This document shows positions 1-5,614 of a stretch of DNA of 5,626 nt, in pieces. The position numbers and the translations under genes are program-made. How positions within the stretch are numbered: the first letter of the stretch is position 1; every line of letters starts with the position of its first letter. The notes under the pieces were generated by a model. The model was not told the origin of the DNA, did not search any database, and saw only the letters and a list, made by a program, of their open reading frames with translations. The stretch spans positions 1 through 5,626 of the forward strand of contig CAKARD010000087.1 of assembly GCA_916720425.1 (NCBI GenBank). The letters run 5' to 3'. The DNA is from an uncultured Kingella sp. (GTDB lineage Bacteria; Pseudomonadota; Gammaproteobacteria; Burkholderiales; Neisseriaceae).

Positions 1-100
1 CTAAATCGGTGAGCATAGCAAACATGTTATAGACTAATGCAAAGATAATACACTATATTAATTAAAACTGTATCTATTAAGTCAGCTAATTTTATAGCCA

Positions 101-116
101 TCAATCATTTGATTGA
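101..116. repeat. Palindrome overlapping the tRNA-Glu promoter -35 box
   Basis: TCAATCA (101-107) and TGATTGA (110-116) are perfect 7-base inverted arms around a TT spacer. The right arm shares bases 113-116 with the TTGACA -35 box of the tRNA promoter. A dyad of this size in this place could be an operator for a repressor or activator. It could also be a weak hairpin ending an upstream transcript, since T-rich sequence follows at 121-125, although CAAG lies between. The dyad is directly visible; any function is inference. Confidence 0.35.
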
Positions 117-140
117 CAAGTTTTTCAGCTGCCGTATAAT
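113..140 (+). promoter_or_regulatory. Sigma-70 promoter of tRNA-Glu
   Basis: A perfect -35 hexamer TTGACA (113-118) and a perfect -10 hexamer TATAAT (135-140) are separated by 16 bases. Transcription would start near 146-148, a few bases before the mature tRNA 5' end at 153, so the 5' leader would be very short. Two consensus hexamers fit the strong promoters usual for tRNA genes. The -10 box and the ten bases after it recur almost exactly upstream of ttcA at 1186-1201. Confidence 0.85.
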
Positions 141-152
141 GTTCATCTTTAA

Positions 153-228
153 GCGCCCATCGTCTAGAGGCCTAGGACACTGCCCTTTCACGGCGGCAAC
201 AGGGGTTCGAATCCCCTTGGGCGTGCCA
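153..228 (+). tRNA. tRNA-Glu (anticodon UUC)
   Basis: This 76-base gene folds as a full cloverleaf. The acceptor stem is 153-159 with 218-224 and ends in a G-U pair. The anticodon stem is 180-184 with 192-196 and contains one U-G pair. The anticodon loop is CTTTCAC (185-191), with TTC at 187-189 reading GAA and GAG codons. The T stem is 201-205 with 213-217 around the loop TTCGAAT. The discriminator is G225, and CCA is encoded at 226-228. The D-arm and anticodon regions closely resemble those of Escherichia coli tRNA-Glu. The gene has its own promoter and a terminator directly after it. No second copy of its 3' end, as an integrated element would leave, is seen in the window. Confidence 0.97.
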
Positions 229-235
229 GTTTGCC

Positions 236-273
236 AAACGGACAGATAAATCTTGCTTTATTTGCCCGTTTTT
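236..273 (+). terminator. Rho-independent terminator after tRNA-Glu
   Basis: The arms 236-250 and 257-271 form a 15-base stem around the loop TCTTGC (251-256). The stem has one A-C mismatch and one G-U pair. It begins 8 bases after the tRNA CCA end, and a run of five T covers the end of the right arm and the bases after it (269-273). It should stop most transcripts of the tRNA gene. The MAPEG gene starts 28 bases later with no convincing promoter in between, so some read-through from the tRNA promoter may feed that gene. Confidence 0.75.
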
Positions 274-301
274 AATTAAAAACTCACTGGGAGAACACAC
301 C

Positions 302-685
302 ATGACCTTTGCTTATTTTACTTTGCTAATTTTTGCACTGCTCAACGTAGGTTGTGCGGCTTATGCTAAAAAACTAGCAGGTTTTACACCTGCAGACAAC
401 AAAAATCCACGTGATTTTATGGCGCATTTAACAGGAAAAGCCGCACGCCTTCATGCAGCACAATTAAATGGATACGAAACCTTTGCACCCTATGCAGCAG
501 CCGTCCTTGTAGCACATGCTACGGGCGAAGCCAGCCAAGCTGCCATTAACTTTTTTACATTGGTATTCATTTTGACACGTATGGGTTATATTTGGTGTTA
601 TGCGCAAGATAAATCTGTATGGCGCTCTATCAACTGGGGCATAGGCTTATTGTGCATCATTGCTTTATTTGTTATTGCATTTTAA
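302..685 (+). CDS. MAPEG-family inner-membrane protein
   Basis: This 127-residue, strongly hydrophobic protein belongs to the MAPEG superfamily (membrane-associated proteins in eicosanoid and glutathione metabolism), whose members are four-helix membrane proteins, often trimers. About four membrane segments are visible, near residues 3-22, 60-78, 82-103 and 107-126. The family signature sits between helices 1 and 2: R49, H51, N56, E59 and F61 match the pattern R..A..N..E.F that binds glutathione in characterised members. The length is normal for the short bacterial forms. The ATG at 302 follows a good ribosome site, GGGAGA at 289-294, with 7 bases of spacing. The gene lies alone between two terminators. 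Bacterial members of this subgroup have no settled substrate, so glutathione transferase or peroxidase activity is only a family-level possibility. The family call is firm; the biochemical role is unknown. Confidence 0.85.
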   Translation: MTFAYFTLLIFALLNVGCAAYAKKLAGFTPADNKNPRDFMAHLTGKAARLHAAQLNGYETFAPYAAAVLVAHATGEASQAAINFFTLVFILTRMGYIWCYAQDKSVWRSINWGIGLLCIIALFVIAF

Positions 686-696
686 TAAAAAAATTC

Positions 697-730
697 AAAC
701 CTGTTTGAACCCTTTCAAACAGGTTTCTTT
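697..730 (+). terminator. Strong terminator after the MAPEG gene
   Basis: The arms AAACCTGTTTGAA (697-709) and TTCAAACAGGTTT (714-726) form a perfect 13-base stem around a CCCT loop, followed by the T-rich bases CTTT. An A-rich stretch on the left side (684-693) would serve as a T run for transcripts from the other strand, so it may work in both directions. The hairpin begins 11 bases after the MAPEG stop codon. The left part is also a smaller dyad by itself, TTCAAAC at 694-700 with GTTTGAA at 703-709. The arm sequence resembles a neisserial DNA-uptake word (see findings). Confidence 0.85.
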
Positions 731-765
731 CGCTGATTAATAAATTAATTATAAAAGTTCTTTGT

Positions 766-1173
766 ATGTTACACACACGTTATCTTTCTGCAGTTAGCGC
801 GGTATTACTTTCTGGAATGTTGCTGTATTCTCCCTATAGCGAAGCGGTATTTATACGTGCCAATTGTGATTTACGCACACTCAATTTAAGTAATGCACAA
901 AAATCACGCTTGCGCACATTACGCCAACATTACAAACGAGAAAGTGATAATGTGGTACAAGAAGCCCGAAAAAATCGTAACAAATCATCATCAGTTGTGG
1001 TTTTATTTGAAGAAAGCACTTTTGATATTGCTTATGCACGGCGTATCGCTCAAGAACACCACAATCCCACTATCACACAAACCATTGAAGAATTGCGCTT
1101 TTATCACGAAATGTATCAAATTCTTTCCCCTCAACAACGCAATATTTGGCTTGCACTGTGCGTGAAACAATAG
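766..1173 (+). CDS. Small exported Spy/CpxP-like (LTXXQ-type) protein
   Basis: This 135-residue protein starts with a signal peptide: a short basic start, a hydrophobic core at about 7-22 and a likely cleavage site after S25-E26-A27. The mature part is rich in Arg, Lys and Gln and looks wholly helical. It carries two copies of the LTXXQ-like motif, LSNAQ (41-45) and LSPQQ (120-124), which is typical of the periplasmic Spy/CpxP family of chaperones and envelope-stress or metal sensors. Its only cysteines, C34 and C132, lie at the two ends of the mature chain and could form a disulfide in the periplasm. The ATG at 766 is preferred because it gives the complete signal peptide; the next Met (residue 18) would cut it. 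The ribosome site is weak (AAAAG at 753-757), as is any promoter (TATAAA at 750-755). Export is well supported. The family call is moderate, and the exact role is not known. Confidence 0.7.
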   Translation: MLHTRYLSAVSAVLLSGMLLYSPYSEAVFIRANCDLRTLNLSNAQKSRLRTLRQHYKRESDNVVQEARKNRNKSSSVVVLFEESTFDIAYARRIAQEHHNPTITQTIEELRFYHEMYQILSPQQRNIWLALCVKQ

Positions 1174-1185
1174 AGACAATTGTTA

Positions 1186-1191
1186 TATAAT
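1186..1191 (+). promoter_or_regulatory. Probable -10 box of the ttcA-murD-ftsW-murG unit
   Basis: A consensus TATAAT lies 30 bases before the ttcA ATG. An overlapping alternative is TATATA (1184-1189) with an extended TG at 1181-1182. No good -35 box is present: the best at 16-17-base spacing are GAAACA (1164-1169) and TGAAAC (1163-1168), both inside the end of the preceding gene. Transcription would start near 1197. There is no terminator between the preceding stop codon and this box, so read-through from 766-1173 is also possible. This is the only clear promoter-like site seen before the murD group in the window. Confidence 0.55.
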
Positions 1192-1220
1192 GTTCTTCTT
1201 TTGATTTCATTGTAAGTATT

Positions 1221-2192
1221 ATGTCTAAAAAGAGTAAACAGGAACTAGAATACAATAAACTACACAAACGATTACGTCATGCAGTGGGCGATGCCATTAA
1301 TGATTTTGGTATGATTGAAGAGGGTGACAAAATCATGGTGTGTTTATCAGGAGGCAAAGACAGCTATGCATTATTGGATATTTTACGTCAATTGCAAGCA
1401 TCTGCACCCATTGATTTTGAATTAATCGCTGTTAATTTGGATCAAAAACAACCTGGGTTTCCTGAGGAGGTTTTGCCTAACTATTTAAGCAGCATCGGTG
1501 TACCATTTAAAATTATAGAAGAAGATACTTATTCTACGGTCAAACGTGTTCTAGATGAAGGTAAAACCACATGTTCTTTATGCAGCCGTTTGCGACGTGG
1601 TATTTTGTATCGCACAGCCAAAGAACTCGGTTGTACCAAAATTGCACTGGGTCATCATCGTGATGATATTTTAGCCACTTTATTTTTAAATATGTTTTAT
1701 GGTGGAAAACTTAAAGCCATGCCCCCTAAATTGGTTTCAGATAACGGCGAACACATCGTTATCCGACCTTTAGCCTATGTAAAAGAAAAAGATTTAATCC
1801 AATACGCGCAACTTAAACAATTCCCTATTATTCCATGTAATTTATGTGGCTCTCAACCCAATCTACAACGCCAAGTTATTGGTGACATGCTTAAAGATTG
1901 GGATAAGCATTTTCCTGGACGCTTGGAAAGCATGTTTGCCGCATTGCAAAATGTCGCACCTTCACATTTGGCAGACAGCGATTTATTTGATTTTGTTAAT
2001 TTGCAACGTGGTCAAAATTTAAAACATGGCGGGGATACCGCTTTTGACAGCGAAACCGTTTTTTTTGTGGCAAATGATGAAAACGGTGAGTCTCTGACAA
2101 AATTTAACAATACATCATGTGGCAATCAACCAACACAAAATGACAAAAAAGTAATTAATATTTTAGCAAGCAAACCCAAGGTGTCATCATGA
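1221..2192 (+). CDS. ttcA: tRNA 2-thiocytidine(32) synthetase TtcA
   Basis: TtcA is a cytoplasmic, ATP-dependent enzyme that thiolates cytidine 32 of certain tRNAs to 2-thiocytidine, using an iron-sulfur cluster and sulfur from a cysteine desulfurase. The 323-residue protein shows the ATP-pyrophosphatase PP-loop SGGKDS at 43-48. It also has two CxxC motifs: C118-C121 in T-T-C-S-L-C and C206-C209 in P-C-N-L-C-G. In the family, cysteines of these motifs hold a 4Fe-4S cluster. GHHRDD (144-149) is also a family hallmark. Residues 1-270 are strongly conserved, while about 270-310 is a variable, polar tail that includes a T8 tract in the DNA. The ATG at 1221 gives the usual family N-terminus, though the ribosome site is weak (GTAAG at 1212-1216). 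The stop overlaps the murD start (ATGA), so the two are likely translationally coupled. The function call is firm. Confidence 0.96.
   Translation: MSKKSKQELEYNKLHKRLRHAVGDAINDFGMIEEGDKIMVCLSGGKDSYALLDILRQLQASAPIDFELIAVNLDQKQPGFPEEVLPNYLSSIGVPFKIIEEDTYSTVKRVLDEGKTTCSLCSRLRRGILYRTAKELGCTKIALGHHRDDILATLFLNMFYGGKLKAMPPKLVSDNGEHIVIRPLAYVKEKDLIQYAQLKQFPIIPCNLCGSQPNLQRQVIGDMLKDWDKHFPGRLESMFAALQNVAPSHLADSDLFDFVNLQRGQNLKHGGDTAFDSETVFFVANDENGESLTKFNNTSCGNQPTQNDKKVINILASKPKVSS
2178..2183 (+). promoter_or_regulatory. Ribosome binding site of murD inside ttcA
   Basis: AAGGTG lies 5 bases before the murD ATG at 2189, within the last codons of ttcA. It fixes the murD start. Together with the ATGA overlap it suggests that ribosomes finishing ttcA can restart on murD. 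Confidence 0.7.
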
Positions 2193-3505
2193 AACGTTAT
2201 TTAGTCGTGGGCTTAGGTAGCACTGGCATCAGTGTATTGCGCTATTTATCCTCTATTGGTGCATCTGCTGTGGGTTATGATGCACAACTATCCCCTAAAC
2301 GCGCTGAGCAACTACAAAATGAATTCACAGCTTTCTCTTTTACATCCGCAGATTTAGCGCAAACTTTGCAACATTGCGATATTGCCATCTTAAGCCCTGG
2401 TGTATCACGTCGCTTACCTGAAATTGTCGCTTTTGAAGCATCAGGGGGGACGGTCACGGGAGATGTGGCTATTTTGTCGGATTTATTACGCGATACGTCT
2501 ACCAAAATCATCGCCATTACAGGCAGCAATGGTAAAACCACAACCACTAGTTTGGTGTCACATCTATGTCAAAAAATGGGCTTAGACACCGTAACCGCTG
2601 GCAATATCGGTACACCTGTATTACAAGCATGGTTAGATCGAGCGGGCAAACCTGCAAATGTTTGGATATTAGAATTATCCAGTTTTCAATTAGAAACCAC
2701 ACCCCACTTGGCTGCAACAGCAGCAACTTGCTTAAATATATCAGAAGATCATTTAGACCGCTATCGTGATTTATTAGATTATGCGTACAATAAAGATGAA
2801 ATTTTTAATGGCGCAAAAGTACAAATTCTGAACGCAGACGATCCGTTGTGCCATGCAATGAGTCGTCCTGAATCTGTCACGCATTATTTTTCTTTGCATA
2901 AAGCTTGTGATTTTTGGTTTGATGGTTTACAACTGATGCATAATCACACCTCTATTATGGCGCAAACCGAATTATTACTACAAGGCACACACAATATTGC
3001 CAATGTATTAGCAGCATTGGCTTTGTGCGAAGGTATAGGCTTAAAATCAAGCCAACTCATTCCTCATATTTGCAGTTTTAAAGGTTTGGCACATCGTGTG
3101 GAACTGGTTCGTGAAAAAAATGGCATACGTTTTATCGATGACAGCAAAGGTACCAATGTGGGTGCCACTTTAGCGGCCATTAATGGTTTAGATGGTCCAA
3201 TGAGCTTAATTTTAGGGGGATTAGGCAAAGGGCAAGATTTTACTCCACTACGCCATGCTCTATCTAATAAAGTCGTGAGCATTCAACTCATTGGACAAGA
3301 TGCCCCTAAGATTGCACAGGACTTGGCCAATTGTGGTATTCCCATGCATTTTCAGCCTGATATGCCAAGCGCGGTTCAACACGCTTATTTAGATACACCC
3401 AAAGGTGGAATTGTTTTGCTTAGTCCAGCTTGTGCCAGTATGGATATGTTTAAAAACTATGCACACAGATCGCAAGTATTTATTGAATCAATAGATTGTC
3501 TGTAA
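2189..3505 (+). CDS. murD: UDP-N-acetylmuramoyl-L-alanine--D-glutamate ligase MurD
   Basis: MurD is the cytoplasmic Mur ligase that adds D-glutamate to UDP-MurNAc-L-alanine with ATP, the second amino acid of the peptidoglycan stem. At 438 residues it equals the Escherichia coli enzyme in length. The N-terminal Rossmann-like UDP-binding domain begins with VVGLGSTG (6-13). The central ATPase domain has the P-loop TGSNGKTTT (111-119, with K116), E162 in the strand ILELSSFQLE, and S-E-D-H-L-D-R-Y (185-192) with H188. K202 in Y-N-K-D-E is the likely carbamylated lysine. The C-terminal domain has D-D-S-K-G-T-N-V-G and S-P-A-C-A-S-M-D. All key family residues I looked for are present, so it should be active. 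It follows ttcA with a 4-base overlap and precedes ftsW by 16 bases. mraY, its usual upstream neighbour, is absent here. Confidence 0.97.
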   Translation: MKRYLVVGLGSTGISVLRYLSSIGASAVGYDAQLSPKRAEQLQNEFTAFSFTSADLAQTLQHCDIAILSPGVSRRLPEIVAFEASGGTVTGDVAILSDLLRDTSTKIIAITGSNGKTTTTSLVSHLCQKMGLDTVTAGNIGTPVLQAWLDRAGKPANVWILELSSFQLETTPHLAATAATCLNISEDHLDRYRDLLDYAYNKDEIFNGAKVQILNADDPLCHAMSRPESVTHYFSLHKACDFWFDGLQLMHNHTSIMAQTELLLQGTHNIANVLAALALCEGIGLKSSQLIPHICSFKGLAHRVELVREKNGIRFIDDSKGTNVGATLAAINGLDGPMSLILGGLGKGQDFTPLRHALSNKVVSIQLIGQDAPKIAQDLANCGIPMHFQPDMPSAVQHAYLDTPKGGIVLLSPACASMDMFKNYAHRSQVFIESIDCL

Positions 3506-3521
3506 ATTTTAACGGTTATTT

Positions 3522-4760
3522 ATGAAGTTACTTTCTCCTTTTGTCTCTTGCTATCATGCAGTATTACACAGAATAGACAAAACCCTAGATCGAAATTTAC
3601 TCAAAAATGGGGAAACTTACGATAGAACTCTATTATGGGTATTACTATGTTTACTTTGTCTAGGCTTAGTAATGGTTTACTCTGCTTCTGGCTCATCACG
3701 AGACATCTATGCTCATGGTAATCGCGCTTATTTTTTGATTAAGCAAATACAATTTGCATTAGGAGGTTTGCTATTATGTTTTGGTTTAATGCGTGTACCC
3801 ATGTGGCGTTGGGAACGCTGGACAAAATATCTGCTAATAATATCACTGTTAATTCTATTTCTTGTTCCCGTTTTTGGTGAAACCATTAATGGCGCACGGC
3901 GTTGGTTATCCACGCCACTGGGTTTCAAAATCCAACCAAGTGAAACATTTAAGCTTATGACTATTATGTATATGGCTAACTTTTTTCGGCGCAAAGCTGA
4001 TATTATGCATAATTATACCAAAGCGTTATTAGTCGGTATTCCCATTGCTGTTGGTTGTTTTGCCATTGGCCTAACACGTGATTTAGGTTCAATTATTGTT
4101 ATTATGTCCCTTGCTCTAGGTTTGCTATTATTGACCAATATGCCCATTAAATGGCTTATGAGTGCCTTAGCTGGATTTATATTAACTGTTGCACTCTTGA
4201 TATTGACTTCTAAATTTCGTATGCAACGTGTTATGCTTACTCTTCGTCCATGGGAAGATCCAAATGGAACCGGTTATCAAACATTAACGTCACTCTTATC
4301 ATTTAATCGGGGGCAATTTTGGGGAGATGGCTTGGGTAGCGGTATTTTCAAACGTGGCTTTTTACCTGAAGCACATACCGATTTTATTTTAGCGGTGATT
4401 GGTGAAGAGTTGGGTATGGTTACGGTTATATTACTCATCATGATATATGTTTGGATTGTATGGCGGGCGTTTTCTATTGCTAAACAGGCATTAAAACTAG
4501 ATTTGGCATTTAATTCATTTATTGCTACAGGCATAGGCTTATTAGTAGGCATACAAAGCTTTATTAATATTGGTGTTAACTTAAGTTTATTACCCAATAA
4601 GGGGTTAACCTTGCCACTTATATCCTATGGCGGTTCATCTTTAATTATTATGCTCATCGCATTTACCTTATTATTGCGCATAGATTATGAAAATCGTCGT
4701 AAATTACGTGGTTTTTGCGTTGCCGATCCCAAAGACAGTATGGAGATAAAAAAATTATGA
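3522..4760 (+). CDS. ftsW: Septal peptidoglycan glycosyltransferase FtsW (SEDS family)
   Basis: FtsW is the polytopic inner-membrane SEDS protein of the divisome. It polymerises lipid II into glycan strands together with the transpeptidase FtsI (PBP3) and was earlier proposed to flip lipid II. The 412-residue protein has a 36-residue cytoplasmic head, then about ten hydrophobic segments, and a short basic tail. Hallmarks are NGARRW (123-128), Q-P-S-E (138-141), P-E-A-H-T-D-F with D287 at the place of the catalytic SEDS aspartate, N-I-G-V-N-L, K-G-L-T-L-P, and S-Y-G-G-S-S (368-373). One motif departs from the usual Q-P-D-[FL]-G: here it reads T-R-D-L-G. The start at 3522 follows AACGG (3511-3515), a fair ribosome site. 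ftsW begins 16 bases after murD, and its stop overlaps the murG start (ATGA). D287 and the PEAHTDF context fit FtsW; the dcw setting favours FtsW over RodA. Confidence 0.96.
   Translation: MKLLSPFVSCYHAVLHRIDKTLDRNLLKNGETYDRTLLWVLLCLLCLGLVMVYSASGSSRDIYAHGNRAYFLIKQIQFALGGLLLCFGLMRVPMWRWERWTKYLLIISLLILFLVPVFGETINGARRWLSTPLGFKIQPSETFKLMTIMYMANFFRRKADIMHNYTKALLVGIPIAVGCFAIGLTRDLGSIIVIMSLALGLLLLTNMPIKWLMSALAGFILTVALLILTSKFRMQRVMLTLRPWEDPNGTGYQTLTSLLSFNRGQFWGDGLGSGIFKRGFLPEAHTDFILAVIGEELGMVTVILLIMIYVWIVWRAFSIAKQALKLDLAFNSFIATGIGLLVGIQSFINIGVNLSLLPNKGLTLPLISYGGSSLIIMLIAFTLLLRIDYENRRKLRGFCVADPKDSMEIKKL
4741..4746 (+). promoter_or_regulatory. Ribosome binding site deciding the murG start
   Basis: TGGAGA contains GGAG at 4742-4745, 11 bases before the ATG at 4757. 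That ATG begins the standard MurG N-terminus (M-S-K-T-F-L-L-M-A-G-G-T-G-G-H). The in-frame ATG further upstream at 4715 would add 14 residues unlike the family and lies deep inside ftsW, so 4757 is chosen. The spacing is slightly long, and coupling through the ATGA overlap with ftsW probably helps. Confidence 0.6.
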
Positions 4761-5614
4761 GTAAAACTTTTCTATTAATGGCAGGTGGCACAGGTGGGCA
4801 TATTTTTCCTGCTATAGCCGTAGCACAAGCACTGCAAAAACATGGGCATAAAGTTGTTTGGTTAGGCAGTGAAAATAGCATGGAAGAACGCATTGTACCT
4901 CAACATAATATTGAATTAGAACGCATTAACATGAAAGGCATACGTGGCAAAGGTTTATGGCGAAAATTAACCTCACCTTTTATGCTATTGCGTTGTGTGC
5001 GTCAGTGCAAAGACATCATTCAACGCCATAACATTGATGCTGTCGTGGGGTTTGGAGGATTTGTTACTGCTCCAGGTGGCTTGGCAGCAAAATGGTTAGG
5101 CCTACCCATTATAATACACGAACAAAACGCCGTTGCAGGCTTAACAAATAAACTGCTGGCAAAATATGCAGCCTGTGTATTGTATGCATTTCCCAATACC
5201 TTTAAACAATACCCTAATGGCTTGGTTGGTAATCCTGTGCGTGAAGAAATTACCCAACTGCCCGAACCAGAACAACGCTTTGCACAACGAGAAGGAAAGC
5301 TAAAAATTGCTGTGGTAGGGGGCAGTTTAGGTGCACAAGCACTTAACCACCTTTTACCTTCTGCACTAGCAAAACTGCCCCTTGAGCAACGGCCCATTGT
5401 ATTTCATCAAGCAGGACGAGGACATCTAGAATCTTTGCAACAAGCTTATCAAAATGCGGGAGTAGAAGCCACCTGCGTGGAATTCGTGGAAGATATGCCA
5501 GCATTATATCGTGATAGTGATGTATTAATTTGTCGTGCAGGCGCATTAACGATTGCCGAATTAACTTGTGCGGGCATAGGCGCATTACTTATCCCTTTTC
5601 CTTATGCAGTTTGA
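4757..5614 (+). CDS. murG: MurG lipid II synthase, 3' end frameshifted and cut by the window edge
   Basis: MurG is the peripheral inner-membrane transferase that adds GlcNAc from UDP-GlcNAc to lipid I, giving lipid II. It is a GT-B glycosyltransferase (family GT28). The N-terminal acceptor domain shows GGTGGH (10-15), G-F-G-G-F-V-T-A-P-G (98-107) and H-E-Q-N (121-124). The C-terminal UDP-GlcNAc domain shows GGSLGAQALN (188-197), H-Q-A-G-R-G-H, and E268 in I-A-E-L, matching the ribose-binding glutamate of the E. coli enzyme. The frame stops after 285 codons (TGA at 5612-5614, another TGA at 5615-5617), where the family is normally about 355-365 residues. The frame ends on F-P-Y-A-V, and dropping one T from 5610-5612 would continue as V-D-D-H-Q, the expected next motif. 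The true gene therefore runs past the window. A sequence error or real indel is likely; as written, the product would lack the motif contacting the sugar nucleotide and the last helices. Confidence 0.9.
   Translation: MSKTFLLMAGGTGGHIFPAIAVAQALQKHGHKVVWLGSENSMEERIVPQHNIELERINMKGIRGKGLWRKLTSPFMLLRCVRQCKDIIQRHNIDAVVGFGGFVTAPGGLAAKWLGLPIIIHEQNAVAGLTNKLLAKYAACVLYAFPNTFKQYPNGLVGNPVREEITQLPEPEQRFAQREGKLKIAVVGGSLGAQALNHLLPSALAKLPLEQRPIVFHQAGRGHLESLQQAYQNAGVEATCVEFVEDMPALYRDSDVLICRAGALTIAELTCAGIGALLIPFPYAV

Noticed and set aside
1..25. A minus-strand start ATG at 25-23 with eight open codons running off the left edge
   Set aside because: Too short to identify, and no ribosome site precedes it. A plus-strand frame ending at a TAG at 30-32 is equally possible, so neither is called.
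153..228. tRNA-Glu as an attachment site of an integrated element
   Set aside because: There is no integrase gene and no repeated tRNA 3' end in the window; the genes that follow look like chromosomal housekeeping genes.
2059..2066. T8 tract inside ttcA as a phase-variation site
   Set aside because: The run is short, lies in the variable tail, and comes from ordinary codons (GTT TTT TTT). ttcA is not a surface or contingency gene, and AT-rich DNA makes such runs common.
2044..2072. TTGACA at 2044-2049 in ttcA as an internal promoter for murD
   Set aside because: No acceptable -10 box is found at 15-19 bases downstream.
2413..2426. ACCTGAA sites in murD (about 2417) and ftsW (about 4364) as neisserial uptake words
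   Set aside because: Both simply encode Leu-Pro-Glu, and the bases before them do not match any uptake dialect I recall.
3064..3282. Open frames on the minus strand and in other frames across ttcA, murD, ftsW and murG
   Set aside because: They overlap strongly conserved genes, have no family features or ribosome sites, and are explained as chance open frames.
4715..4756. Upstream in-frame ATG for murG at 4715
   Set aside because: The added residues are not MurG-like and lie within the ftsW reading frame; the ATG at 4757 gives the standard family start.
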